Assembly: GCA_029931535.1 (NCBI GenBank)
Contig: JAQPZY010001548.1
Location: forward strand, 2,048,001 to 2,112,000
From: Margaritifera margaritifera
Taxonomy: Eukaryota > Mollusca > Bivalvia > Unionida > Margaritiferidae
Reading direction: 5' to 3'
Length of the DNA: 64,000 nt
The position numbers were made by a program, and so were the translations under genes. Shown here piece by piece: positions 1-11,835 of this stretch (positions are counted from its first letter, which is position 1; each line of letters opens with the position of its first letter). The notes under the pieces were generated by a model. That model was not told the origin of the DNA, made no database searches, and was given only the letters and a program-made list of their open reading frames with translations.

Positions 1-86
1 TACATACATACATAGCAGTACCTACATGCATACATACATACATACATACATACATACATACATACATACATACATACATACATACA

Positions 87-117
<31 letters not shown>

Positions 118-214
118 GCATGCATGCATGCACACACATGCATGCACACATACATACATACATACATACATACATAGATACATACATACATACATACATA
201 CATACATACATACA

Positions 215-244
<30 letters not shown>
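1..244. repeat. TACA tetranucleotide microsatellite
   Basis: A near-perfect run of the tetranucleotide TACA (CATA on register shift) fills the left edge. It is interrupted around 116-150 by a tgca/caca-rich segment. It runs off the window start, so its full length is unknown. Open frames on both strands here are pure repeat translation (Tyr-Ile-His-Thr or Met-Tyr-Val-Cys periodicity) and are not genes. Confidence 0.97.
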
Positions 245-247
<3 letters not shown>

Positions 248-640
248 TTTTTGGCCCACACGTAAGTAATGCTACACTCTAAATGAATGTGCTTATACAC
301 CTACACAGTCGAGCATATTTGTTGCATATCATTGAAAGTGTACCTGAATGATTGTTAACAAAATTAACTCATATAAATGTTATGTTAAGAAAAACAAAGT
401 GTTTCTAAACTCATTTGCATTTGTTATTACTATTGTATGAATTACTTCTGCAAATTGGTTCATTATAATTTTCATGAATTTTGATAATTTTACCAGTGTA
501 AAAACATTTTCCATTAATAGAAGTTATTTAAATCTCACAACATTTGGTCTGATAAAAAATTAGTGCTTTTAAAAGGTTAAAAGCTTTTATTTTGAAAGAA
601 TGAACAGATGAACAAATAGTTGTATTCATCACCAATATTG
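245..640. other. AT-rich intergenic stretch, nothing recognised
   Basis: AT-rich sequence with no open frame of note, no splice-flanked coding stretch and no repeat structure that I can see. Confidence 0.6.
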
Positions 641-797
641 TTTTTCTTGAAAAGATCACACTTTTCTGTCATGGTGTGGTATATTTTATTGTTTTTCTCA
701 CAAAGATCACTCTTTTCTCTCATGGTGTGGTATATTTTATTGTTTTTCTTGCAAGGATCACACTTTTCTGTCATGATGTGGTATATTTTTCCAATAT
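641..797. repeat. 50 bp tandem repeat, 3 copies
   Basis: Three head-to-tail copies of a 50 bp unit containing 'agatcacacttttctgtcat' start near 653, 703 and 753. Copies differ by a few substitutions. The overlapping short frames are repeat translations. Confidence 0.85.
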
Positions 798-1826
798 CCT
801 GTCACTACTGGACTCTGTGAATACTCATTATAAATTTGAAAATATAAATATGTGTTTTGATGTAGATATAATAGGTTCATTTCAAGATTCAGGTTTAAAA
901 AGGAAATAATTCTTACCTTTGGATGAAGTTGCATCTTTTGCTTTCCATTTTGAATATACAAGTTGTTCAGGGCTTGGACAATTGTAGCATTTGTAGCTTG
1001 AAGGTTACATTTATCATAGAGTCCTGTTAAAAACAATCAATCATTCCATCAGAAATCAAAATATTTTTGATGCATTCAATCCACTTGTAATTATAATCCA
1101 TTTTCAACTTGTTATACATTTTTATTAAATAATATGTTTGAAATTTTAGGGTTTTTTCAATTTATAATTGAGATCTAATCATGCAAGATTTATTGTAAAC
1201 ATTGATTGGCTTTCAATCCAGTTCTGAATGCAGGATTATTATAGGTGTACTTTTCCTGAGTTTGATTATGTTCCTGGGGAATTCATTGTGCACATTTTCA
1301 ATTAATTGAGTATCAATCCCCAAACATTACAACCATAAAGCAGAATAGGTAAAATTTTATGATCAAAACTTTGTAATTGCAGATCATTGGGTGGGGATGT
1401 GCAAGATATGCATTCTTTTAAATATAAGATGCATTCCTTTCTTTGTTTGTTGAGCATTGCATTTCATAGCTTTAAAAAAATTTCAGTTGTAAACAAACAA
1501 AGACAAAGGTACATAAATTGATCACATATAGAAATAGTATTTTCACCAAGTTTAAATTCAAGCCAGTCAGTTTTGCATCTTTGCTTTTGTTAAGTTTATA
1601 TAGAGTTTTCATAGTTTAGCATACTTGTAAAAAGCAATAAGATTGTCTTGAAAAGATTCTAAATGAGCCTCAAATATTAAAGTGTTGTCTGCATATAATA
1701 AAATTTAAATTTTGAGATATGTTGGAGCTTTAATATCTGCTAAATCTATATTCACTCTGGAACATTGATTTTGTTGCAAGAAAGATTCCAGATTTTGAAG
1801 AAACAATGAGAGTAATACCAGTACAA

Positions 1827-2031
1827 ACTTTTCTCCATGCCAAAAACTTTTCCCCATGCCTAGACACAAAAACTTTTCCCGATGCCTAGACACAAAAACT
1901 TTTCCCCATGCCTAGACACAAAAACTTTTCCCCATGCCTAGACACAAAAACTTTTCCCCATGCCTAGACACAAAAACTTTTCCCCATGCCTAGACACAAA
2001 AACTTTTCCCCATGCCTAGACACAAAAACTT
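1827..2031. repeat. 26 bp tandem repeat, about 7-8 copies
   Basis: The unit 'acttttccccatgcctagac' followed by acaaaa repeats every 26 bp. It sits inside the minus-strand LINE RT remnant between the FDSVW motif region and the YADN region, so the array arose after the LINE died or caused its death. Confidence 0.93.
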
Positions 2032-2373
2032 TGCAATAAACTATACTGTGCAGTGGCAAACATCACACAGGACCTTGTGTTTGGACACAGATTATGAACA
2101 ATTGTAAAAAGGTTGCAGTTTACATTGTTTTTGGAGTCATTTCATACATAGATCCACCAGCCAAACAGAATCAAAATCTTTGCTAAAATCTATCAAAGAA
2201 TAGAATGTTTTTTTCTTCTAAATTTCAGAATTCTTTTAAAACATAAAATGCCAATATATGATCCAGTGTTGTGTATCCAGCTCGAAATCCAGCTTCATTT
2301 GTCTCCAGTATATTGTGAAAATTAAGAAAATTATTATGTCTTATATTCAGTATAGCAGTAAATAATTTACCAA

Positions 2374-2638
2374 TACAGCTTAAAATTGTCAGTGGATAAT
2401 GACTTTCAGGTTGAGTCACATCCTCGCTACACGTATAAATACAGCTTAAAATTGTCACTGGATAATGACTTTCAGGTTGAGTCACATCCTCGCTACATGT
2501 ATAAATACAGCTTAAAATTGTCACTGGATAATGACTTTCAGGTTGAGTCACATCCTCGCTACACGTATAAATACAGCTTAAAATTGTCACTGGATAATGA
2601 CTTTCAGGTTGAGTCACATCCTCGCTACACGTATAAAT
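2374..2638. repeat. 66 bp tandem repeat, 4 copies
   Basis: Copies begin at 2374, 2440, 2506 and 2572 with 'tacagcttaaaattgtca'. The unit is a multiple of three, so both strands keep open frames through it. On the minus strand the first copy encodes the conserved 'TILSCIGKLF' RT stretch, which shows that a piece of the LINE RT coding sequence was itself amplified in tandem. Confidence 0.93.
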
Positions 2639-3146
2639 AGATCTTATTCTTAGGAGCAGACAAAGAAGAAACCATAAAAGTATTATTAAGAAACTTTAAT
2701 TGATAACATAAGTGTGATGGACAATTATTTTATGTGTGGTCTTGTGAATGCAATTGTCAAAACGGTTTTGATACTAAGGTAAACTAGGCTGACATCAATT
2801 TTATTATTTCCTGTGCCAGGTGATTCACATTTATCCTCCATTTAGTCAGCATTGATTATTAATCAAGAGTTAATTATATAGACTCGATAACGGAGAGCCT
2901 TTGATCAAAATATTTCACGTCTTTATTCATGCTTGTTTGGTTTATGATTTTTGTATGACAAATTGCATATTGTCATAGTTACACTCACTTAATGACAAAC
3001 TTTTTCTTATTGTATCTCACTCTCTCCCTTCCTTTCTCCAAATTAATCAAGTTGTACTTTAAAAACATAATTTAGTTATTCATAATACCATTGTAATTAT
3101 AATTGTATGAGGTTATATACAATTCTGATTTCATTACTCTGCTCTG

Positions 3147-3232
3147 TTGACATTGTGATCAACAAATTAGTTTCATCTATAGATGCATGTTGACATTGTG
3201 ATCAACAAATTAGTTTCATCTATAGATGCATG
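3147..3232. repeat. 43 bp duplication
   Basis: Two identical adjacent copies of a 43 bp segment beginning 'gttgacattgtgatcaacaa' and ending 'tatagatgcat'. Identity suggests a recent duplication. Confidence 0.92.
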
Positions 3233-3859
3233 CAGATTATAAGTAAAACAGTTTGGGAGACACAATACTAGTCTGTATGAGTGAATAATCCAGATAATGG
3301 ATGTTGTACTATAGTTGATATAGTGACTGATATTTTATCATTGGATGGTATTTTATTATTTTTTTAAGGGATTTAATACATGTTAGAATCTCTTCGACCA
3401 TAATTGGCATTAGTTCAGTATCATCATTACTGTCTATATCTTTAACAAGTTTCTCAGTATTGTCATCATCATAATATTTGTGTAAATCTTTGAAGAATTC
3501 TTATATAGTGCATTTAATGTAATGTTTATCCATCACTTTTGTTTTCCAGATTGTTGAGAATCTTCCACAAATCTTTTGGGTGTTTACTTTTAAGTTGTCA
3601 CATTTTGACTTGCGTTTCTTGACTAAGTTTATTTATGTGAAAATTTATTATTTGTTTGTAATAAGGTATTGCTTGCCGTTTGTTGATAGACAGGGATTTT
3701 TGTTGAGTATCTTTATAAATAAACTCAGCATTTTTATTTTTTTTTGCACTTTGACACTGATGTCTAATCCAACATTTGTATGAATTATTATTATCATTAT
3801 CACATTTATACTTCTCTTTTTAATTTCCTCACTGTCTAAATCTTGGGTAAAATAGAATG

Positions 3860-4231
3860 AATGCCAGGCCTATTCTATGAGTGTGTGTAGTTGGTGTAAG
3901 TCTTGTAGGTCCCATTATAACAATGCCAGGCCTATTCTATGAGTGTGTGTAGTTGGTGTAAGTCTTGTAGGTCCCATTATAACAATGCCAGGCCTATTCT
4001 ATGAGTGTGTGTAGTTGGTGTAAGTCTTGTAGGTCCCATTATAACAATGCCAGGCCTATTCTATGAGTGTGTGTAGTTGGTGTAAGTCTTGTAGGTCCCA
4101 TTATAACAATGCCAGGCCTATTCTATGAGTGTGTGTAGTTGGTGTAAGTCTTGTAGGTCCCATTATAACAATGCCAGGCCTATTCTATGAGTGTGTGTAG
4201 TTGGTGTAAGTCTTGTAGGTCCCATTATAAC
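3860..4231. repeat. 62 bp tandem repeat, 6 copies
   Basis: Six essentially identical 62 bp units starting at 3860, 3922, 3984, 4046, 4108 and 4170 with 'aatgccaggcctattctatg'. Near-perfect identity points to recent expansion or homogenisation. It lies at the upstream (5') side of the LINE RT remnant. Confidence 0.95.
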
Positions 4232-4283
4232 AGACAAAGAAAATGGAAATCTAATACCTATAGTCTATAGACAAATAAGTGAT

Positions 4284-4406
4284 GAAGAATCACTTGGGAA
4301 AGCATGATTCGGTACATCTATGCAAACTATGTGTTTACATGAAGAATCACTTGGGAAAGCATGATTCGGTACATCTATGCAAACTATGCGTTTACATGAA
4401 GAAAAC
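4284..4406. repeat. 57 bp tandem duplication
   Basis: Units starting 'gaagaatcacttgggaaagc' at 4284 and 4341 with a partial third start at 4398. The 115-residue open frame across this and the next array is translated repeat, not a gene. Confidence 0.9.
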
Positions 4407-4432
4407 AAAGCACATGGGGAGTCAGACAATGT

Positions 4433-4710
4433 CCCAGATGGAATCTAAACTGTACAGAGTAAAGTCCCAGATGGAATCTAAATTGTACAGAGTAAAGTCC
4501 CAGATGGAATCTAAATTGTACAGAGTAAAGTCGCAGATGGAATCTAAATTGTACAGAGTAAAGTCGCAGATGGAATCTAAATTGTACAGAGTAAAGTCAC
4601 AGATGGAATCTAAATTGTACAGTTAAAGTCCCAGATGGAATCTAAATTGTACAGTCAAAGTCCCAGATGGAATCTAAATTGTACTGTTAAAGTCCCAGAT
4701 GGAATATCCA
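4433..4710. repeat. 33/29 bp tandem repeat, about 9 copies
   Basis: The unit 'cccagatggaatctaaattg' plus tacagagtaaagt repeats every 33 bp. The last copies shrink to about 29 bp by losing 'gagt'. Confidence 0.92.
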
Positions 4711-5530
4711 GGGTGATGAATGTCAGCAAAGAAAAGTCATAAAAGAAAGCATCGCACAAAATTGGACAAAATATCACAGCTGAGGTCAGATAACAACAGA
4801 TGAATTGATATAAGGATAATAAATAAAAAAATGACACACTAGACAACAGTGACTGCTTGTAAAAAAAGAAAGCTGCTAATACAAGCTATGGTTGATCATT
4901 GGTCACTACTGGCCATGTTACTACTTAATATTCATGGTAGCTCATTAAAGTAGCTGTGTGTAAAGATTGTCCATTTGTGTACCATGAGTCAAGTTCGGTT
5001 ATCCTGAAATTATCAACACATATTAGAGCATGAGTTTGAAATGCCTGAGCTCCCGTTTAAACAGAGATGTTGATCCCATCCAGCTGTAGAGTATGTAATT
5101 GGTGTATCCAATAAAGTTCACTATCTTTCCAATTAATGTTGCTACTATTGAGCTTTGGATCAGATTGGATGATTCTATTATCTGATACTGAATACAATTA
5201 ATGTTGTGGTCATATTCAGGATACACTTTCCACATTCAAGGACCCACTGCACCATGATACAGTTCACCCTTATATCAACCCTGTGGACAATCTCTTGATT
5301 CCGCCAGGATTAGTAATACATAAACAATTTGTTACCCCGGCAAACACTACCACAACTACGAACCTATATAATACCACGGTGGTTTTATGTCTCGCAATTC
5401 AGTCATTAACTGTGTTCTTTCACAATATGCAGGATAAATTGTAATTAGAAAATAAATATTTCAAAAGAATGTTCTAGTCACTTCTCTATTGACCCCTTCT
5501 TTACGTAAAAACTTATTTATGTTTTTATGT
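4711..5530. other. Intergenic, nothing recognised
   Basis: No supported gene or repeat. Short minus-strand frames show no similarity that I recognise. Confidence 0.5.
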
Positions 5531-5727
5531 TTAAATGCCACTTAAGTTGACTCCGGCTGCACGAAACAAAACTATCATTCGAAACCCGGCTGCATCAAAC
5601 ATGAATGCAATCTGGGGTACAGTAAACTGGCTGCAACAATAGGGTATGACAATAATCCTCCTAAAAAGGGAGATAACTATTGTCACACCACATAATAAGC
5701 GGCTGCAGCGGCTGCACTGGTGACAAG

Positions 5728-6008
5728 GGGTATATAAACTACACACAGACAAGATATGGTGATCAGTTGAAAAAATGAATCAACAAGACCAATTCCCTCT
5801 GATGAGTTACATAGATAACGAAATTGGTCAGGGACCTGGGGTGGCTAGACCACCCCAGCAGATGGGAGGGATTGCCTCCACATCCAATCAGGCAGCACCT
5901 TCTTACACATTAGAGCATGAACTCATGGTCTTGAGTAGTCAATCGCAGGAATATATTTTGGAATATGAATGCTCCTATGTTTTTGTTTTCACCATATCTA
6001 CCATTTAA
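5728..6008 (+). other. Short ORF behind a TATA-like box, unassigned
   Basis: A TATA-like 'tatataaa' at about 5731-5738 lies some 37 bp before a Met codon at 5775 that opens a 77-codon frame starting 'MNQQDQFPLMSYIDNEIG'. The first 60 or so residues are of normal, non-repetitive composition (Gln, Pro, Ser rich), while the last 15 look like translated noncoding DNA. The preceding 200 bp is locally richer in GC and CTGCA words than its surroundings. It could be the first exon of an unrecognised gene, the start of a transposon protein, or chance. It does not resemble the N-terminus of RGS22. Confidence 0.3.
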
Positions 6009-6104
6009 GATAAAAGGATTGTTTTTGTTTTCACCACATCTACCATTGAAGATACAAAGATTGTTTTTTTCCTACAGATTTCAATTAAAATATTACCCTC
6101 ATTG

Positions 6105-8013
6105 TTTACTACAGTATCTTGCAAAAGTCTGAGTTCAACAAGATGAAATTAGTGTACTGTATATGAAGTATTATAAAAATGTAAAGCGTTTCATACAGTA
6201 TCTTGCAAATTCTGTGTTCAACAAGATGAAATTAGTGTACTGTATATGAAGTATTATAAAAAATGTAAAGCGTTTCATACAGTATCTTGCAAATTCTGTG
6301 TTCAACAAGATGAAATTAGTGTACTGTATATGAAGTATTATAAAAATGTAAAGCGTTTCATACAGTATCTTGCAAATTCTGTGTTCAACAAGATGAAATG
6401 AGTGTACTGTATATGAAGTATTATAAAAATGTAAAGCGTTTCATACAGTATCTTGCAAATTCTGTGTTCAACAAGATGAAATTAGTGTACTGTATATGAA
6501 GTATTATAAAAAATGTAAAGCGTTTCATACAGTATCTTGCAAATTCTGTGTTCAACAAGATGAAATTAGTGCACTGTATATGAAGTATTATAAAAATGTG
6601 AAGCGTTTCATACAGTATCTTGCAAATTCTGTGTTCAACAAGATGAAATTAGTGTACTGTATATGAAGTATTATAAAAAATGTAAAGCATTTCATACAGT
6701 ATCTTGCAAATTCTGTGTTCAACAAGATGAAATTAGTGTACTGTATATGAAGTATTATAAAAATGTAAAGCGTTTCATACAGTATCTTGCAAATTCTGTG
6801 TTCGACAAGATGAAATTAGTGTACTGTATATGAAGTATTATAAAAAATGTAAAGCGTTTCATACGGTATCTTGCAAATTCTGTGTTCAACAAGATGAAAT
6901 TAGTGTACTGTATATGAAGTATTATAAAAATGTAAAGCATTTCATACAGTATCTTGCAAATTCTGTGTTCAACAAGATGAAATTAGTGTACTGTATATGA
7001 AGTATTATAAAAATGTAAAGCATTTCATACAGTATCTTGCAAATTCTGTGTTCAACAAGATGAAATTAGTGTACTGTATATGAAGTATTATAAAAATGTA
7101 AAGCGTTTCATACAGTATCTTGCAAATTCTGTGTTCAACAAGATGAAATTAGTGTACTGTATATGAAGTATTATAAAAATGTAAAGCATTTCATACAGTA
7201 TCTTGCAAATTCTGTGTTCAACAAGATGAAATTAGTGTACTGTATATGAAGTATTATAAAAATGTAAAGCGTTTCATACAGTATCTTGCAAATTCAGTGT
7301 TCAACAAGATGAAATTAGTGTACTGTATATGAAGTATTATAAAAATGTAAAGCGTTTCATACAGTATCTTGCAAATTCTGTGTTCAACAAGATGAAATTA
7401 GTGTACTGTATATGAAGTATTATAAAAAATGTAAAGCGTTTCATACTGTATCTTGCAAATTCTGTGTTCAACAAGATGAAATTAGTGTACTGTATATGAA
7501 GTTTTATAAAAATGTTAAGCATTTCATACAGTATCTTGCAAATTCTGTGTTCAACAAGTTGAAATTAGTGTACTGTCTATGAAGTATTATAAAAAATGTA
7601 AAGCGTTTCATACAGTATCTTGCAAATTCTGTGTTCAACAAGATGAAATTAGTGTACTGTATATAAAGTATTATAAAAATGTAAAGCATTCTGTGTTCAA
7701 CAAGATGAAATGAGTGTACTCTATATGAAGTACAGTATTATAAAAAATGTAAAGCGTTTCATACAGTATCTTGCAAATTCTGTATTCAACAAGATGAAAT
7801 TAGTGTACTGTATATGAAGTATTATAAAAAATGTAAAGCGTTTCATACAGTATCTTGCAAATTCTGTGTTCAACAGGATGAAATTAGTGTACTGTATATG
7901 AAGTATTATAAAAATGTAAAGCGTTTCATACAGTATCTTGCAAATTCTGTATTCAACAGGATGAAATTAGTGTACTGTATATGAAGTATTATAAAAAATG
8001 TAAAGCGTTTCAT
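6105..8013. repeat. 83-84 bp satellite, about 23 copies
   Basis: A head-to-tail array of a unit containing 'catacagtatcttgcaaatt' and 'gaaattagtgtactgtatat'. Units are 83 or 84 bp, the difference being A5 or A6 in 'tataaaaatgtaaagc'; the two lengths alternate in parts of the array. One unit near 7680-7735 is rearranged and truncated. Minus-strand 61-residue frames are unit translations. The right edge joins directly to LINE endonuclease sequence. Confidence 0.96.
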
Positions 8014-8590
8014 CCAAATGTCTAGAGAAAAATTCATCAGCGTTGATACAGTCATCTTACGTATAAGTTCTAACATTGAAATCTCCCTTAAGAAACACAT
8101 AATTAGGTCAAATACACGTATTTGCTATTTCTCATTCAAACAGATTTATTTCATCAGCAGTGTTAATTCAGGATTTAGAGACGGGGACAAATAAACTGCA
8201 CCAAAATATAGGTCTTTGTCTGTTTGAAAAAGACACTTATTAATTTTGATCCAAATATGAAGTCTGATTCAGTTTCAATTACAGTCATATGACAATGTCT
8301 TTTTTAAAAAAACTCCTATGTCCCTTCTTTTATGGATGTACATGTATTTCTGCTTTCTGCACTGAGATAAAAAAAAAGTCAGTCTGGTAGATTTACTATA
8401 CATATATCATGATTGTCCATTTTTGTTTTATTCACATAGAATATGTCATAACTTTGTACAAGGTTACAGAAGTCAGGATATAAAAATTTGTGTTTCAGTA
8501 AAAACACTGAGTTACCAACATTATATTTTCTTGGGATGAATGAATATGGAAAGTTTGCTGTTGTTTTCATATTTAATATTCATGTTCTTG
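8014..8590 (-). mobile_element. Degraded LINE endonuclease fragment
   Basis: On the minus strand, broken frames read as the apurinic-endonuclease-like N-terminal region of a LINE ORF2: 'YDIFYVNKTKMDN' (8415-8455 region), 'IETESDFIFG' (8255-8285 region), 'VQFICPRL', then 'GDFNVRTYT' with the usual GDFN motif at about 8055-8080. Order and strand agree with the RT remnant at 905-3850, so both may belong to one insertion split by satellite growth. Multiple stops make it a dead copy. Confidence 0.6.
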
Positions 8591-9750
8591 ACTGTTACAG
8601 ATGAGTTACTGCGAATGAATGGACACTCCACGAGGTGTTTACATTGACTGTATTTAGGGGGTTTATCTGTGGGCTAGGTGCTTGTCATTAATGAGGTACT
8701 GTCTGCATATGCATGCTGCATAAATGAAATTGTCACTGGTGAGGCTCCATTTGGGGTGGTCTTAGCATCACTGTAGGTTTAATCAAAGTTAGAGGTGCAT
8801 TTTTGGTTGCACAGGGTTGTCTTCGGAAAATAATTCACATGAACGGCATTCAAACCAGTTACAATCTAAGAGTGACTCTGCTCCAGATACATCCATTTTG
8901 TGATACAGTATGTAAGCTTTGCTCTGTAATGGTGTCTAGACTGGTATCATTATCACTGTTGCCCATATTCAGACTGTCCAGACTGACTGACTGATTTATG
9001 TCATAGAAATATTCTTCCTCCATTGAACTTTATGAAATGAGTGTCATAATATTGTTCTTTTTAAGCTCAATTTGGCAGGCAAAATGTTATAATTATTCAA
9101 CAACTTTAATGAATTTTACAGGAAATGAGATTATGTTTATATTATTAGATATGTGTCATCTAGGACAATACCTCAACTTTTATTTATAAAATTGAAAAAT
9201 AATTTTAAATTAATGAGGGTGGAATGAGGTTTTGCAGAGCTTCTGCTCTGAAATTGTGAAACACACCAACATATATGATGGATTATTTTCCTCCCATTTC
9301 TAATCAGAATAGAGTGGATGATAAAAGATGACAGATCATGATCATGGATTTTCTATAGAAAGACATATTTTCTAAAAGTTCTTTTGTTACATTCTTTGAG
9401 TATAAAAAGATTAATTTACAACAAGGAATTAGCTGCTAAACTGAATTTCTGTAAATACTATCATAAATATTAATGTCATTTCAATATTAAAAAGGCTAAG
9501 AAATGTTGCAGACATTCATGATATTGTAAGTATAATGACATCATCAACAGTGTCATGGAGTGCAGTCATGTCGGCTAGGTGCATCCCACATTGCTTTCTC
9601 ACATGGGCAAATTGTGTTACCTATATATTCTGGTAGAATTAAGAGAAATAGAGGTCACATATGTGTCTACCCATCTGCCTTATGTTAACATATGGTTTAC
9701 ATTATCTTAAGTATGATGGCTGCTCAAATATCATAGTATTTAACATTTTG
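8591..9750. other. Intergenic, nothing recognised
   Basis: AT-rich sequence without a supported coding exon, RNA gene or repeat structure. Confidence 0.5.
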
Positions 9751-9751
9751 A

Positions 9752-9995
9752 CAAAACACCTGCATTACTTGAAGTCAAAACAATTTAAAAACATAAATAA
9801 ATTTGTAGGTTGCTTAAATTGCATTTTACAGTTTAGCAAAACACCTGCATTACTCAGATTCAAAACAATTTAAAAACATAAATAAATTTGTAGATTGCTT
9901 TGCATTTTGCATTTTAGCAAAATACCTACATTACTTAGAGTCAAAACAATTTAAAAACATAAAGAAATTTATAGGTTGCTTTGCATTTTGTTGCA
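9752..9995. repeat. About 82 bp diverged tandem repeat, 3 copies
   Basis: Copies near 9752, 9836 and 9918 share 'caaaacacctgcattact', 'caaaacaatttaaaaacata' and 'aaatttgtaggttgct'. Divergence is higher than in the upstream arrays. Confidence 0.8.
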
Positions 9996-10655
9996 TTAGA
10001 CTTTGCAAAATGAATGTCGAAAGATAAAAAAATCATTGTTCAGTGTTCATTCCAGAAATGAAAAAAATGGGGGCCCCACTAGGTCAAAAAGTGAAATCAT
10101 CCTAATCCATCTGCCTAATACAATATTTCAGTGTAACTTAGTGAAAAAAGCAGAGTGTGTAGTCTGTTTTGTATTATGTGCATAAATTATGTGTCATCAT
10201 ATGTGAGGTTGATGAGAATTAAGATCATATATGAATATATTATTCTGTATATGTTCTACACTAAAATATATAAAAAATACATGTATTTGATATGTTCCCT
10301 GTATATTTTTATGCCTTTTTGGACAAATAAAAATTTAAAAAAAAAAACAACAACTTTTAATCAATTGTATTAATCAATATGCAGTTAAGAAGAAAAAAAT
10401 CATTCAGACATAATTTGTGCAGGAAGAATGTCGATAATATTCCTATTCCTTCTGCTTGATCCAATATTTCAGTATACAACTGTTCAAAAGTCACTTGGGT
10501 GATAATTTATCAGAACAAAAATAAGAAGAGATGAAATGAAATAAGATGAAGGGACCAAGATCGACATGTAAAATAAAAGACAATGGAAAAAATGTAAAAA
10601 CAATGTAACAGTCAGTAACTGCTAAATGATTAAGTCAAAGGCCATGACAGGGGAA
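9996..10655. other. Intergenic, nothing recognised
   Basis: AT-rich with simple A-runs (for example near 10336). No gene is supported. Confidence 0.5.
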
Positions 10656-11165
10656 AATGTAACCATATCCTTGTTTGAGCTGCAAGTTTGAACCACTAAT
10701 AATATTTTCATGCTACTTTACCCAAATACATATCATGGCTAGACATTGTGTTGCATATGACATAACACCTGAAAGTTCAAGGTCACAGGAAGGGAAAATA
10801 AAACTACAGGTGATTATATGCAGAAACTTCACAGAGATATACATCATAATTATAGATAGTGTGTACATGTACGTAGATGGTAGGTAACATAGCTCAGAAG
10901 CCAAATCATGGCAAGGGAAATTTCACAAGATGGGCGTATATAATAATAATAATAATAATAATAATTACTTTATTTAAAGAAGAAGCTTATTTGGTCAACT
11001 GACCAATCTTCCATGAGGCCTTCTACAATTACATGCATATGTTGTACAATTTCTAAAAGTTGTGGTGTCTTTAGACAACAATGCTATTAAAAACTAGATA
11101 ATTGATTTACTGTTACTATAAAATATGTACAAAAGTTCATGTACATTTATGGTACTCTTGTTATG
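10656..11165. repeat. Molluscan-type AGGTCA/ATA-containing dispersed repeat
   Basis: Contains 'gctagacattgtgttgcata', 'aggtcacaggaagggaaaat' and ends 'ggtactcttgtta', the same architecture as 22235-22995. An (ATA)n run lies at 10939-10965. Interpreted as a fragment of a dispersed repeat family seen several times in this window. Confidence 0.6.
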
Positions 11166-11204
11166 CATTCGCCATCGATGCTGGGAGGAGATATAGTGTT
11201 TTGT

Positions 11205-11835
11205 CCATTCATTTGCATGTTTGTTTGTTCATTCATTTGTTGCCCTCTTAATATTCTAATTACACCCTCAATATCCCAGACCCTTTTTTGCCTAGACTTA
11301 TGAAAATTGTGTGTGGGTGCATCTCAGGAAGAGTAACTCAGCCATACCAAAACACTAGGTCACTGTGACTAAATTTGCATTTGTATTTTCATTTGTTTGT
11401 TCATTACATCCTCAATATCTTAGACTCTATTTTAACTCTACTTAGATGGTACATACATCTAGATAAACATAACTTAGCCATACCAAAACTAGGTCACAAT
11501 GAGCTAATTTGCATTCTAAAGTGGTTTTTATGTTTTCAGTTGTTTGTTCATTACATGCTCAATATCTTGGACCCTATTTCAGCTACACTTATGGAAATTG
11601 GTATAGAGATACATTTGGAAGAAAGTAACACAATCATACAAAAACTAGGTAGGTGTGATCTAATTTCTACACTTGAGTGACTTATGTATTTTCAGCTGCC
11701 TGTTCATTACAACCTCAATATCTTGGACCCTATTTCACCTACACATGGAAATTGGTGTGTGGATGTATCTGTAGGAGAGTAATTCAGCCATACACAAAGT
11801 ATGTCACTCTGATCTAATTATGGTATTTTCCGTTT
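11205..11835. repeat. About 155 bp diverged repeat, 4 copies
   Basis: Four degenerate units share 'gtttgttcattacatcctca', 'atatcttgga', 'cagccatacc' and 'aaaactaggtcac'. The 101-residue open frame at 11375-11680 is made of this repeat and is not a gene. Confidence 0.75.

Larger units (their letters stand above)
905..3850 (-). mobile_element. Degraded LINE (non-LTR retrotransposon), reverse transcriptase part
   Basis: Read on the minus strand, a series of broken frames reads as the RT region of a LINE. About 3370-3560 gives a pre-RT segment ending 'EEILTCIKS'. About 2225-2400 gives 'GKLFTAILN', 'ETNEAGFRAGYTTLDHI', and 2170-2230 gives 'DFSKDFDSVWLVDLC', the RT motif A region with its catalytic Asp. 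About 1684-1695 encodes YADN where active enzymes have YADD, so a catalytic Asp is lost. About 1250-1310 reads 'LIENVHNEF', and the tail near 910-1100 reads 'YKWIECIK'. Several stops and shifts break it. Two tandem arrays (26 bp and 66 bp units) have expanded inside it. Recognition of the family is by memory of bivalve LINE RT proteins; it is a dead copy. Confidence 0.8.

Noticed and set aside
22..300. Open frames on both strands of the TACA repeat
   Set aside because: Pure translation of a tetranucleotide repeat with fixed amino-acid periodicity.
5775..6008. The ORF at 5775 as the first exon of RGS22
   Set aside because: It lacks the acidic 'DDFLVDYFN'-like leader and has no suitable phase-0 donor at its end.
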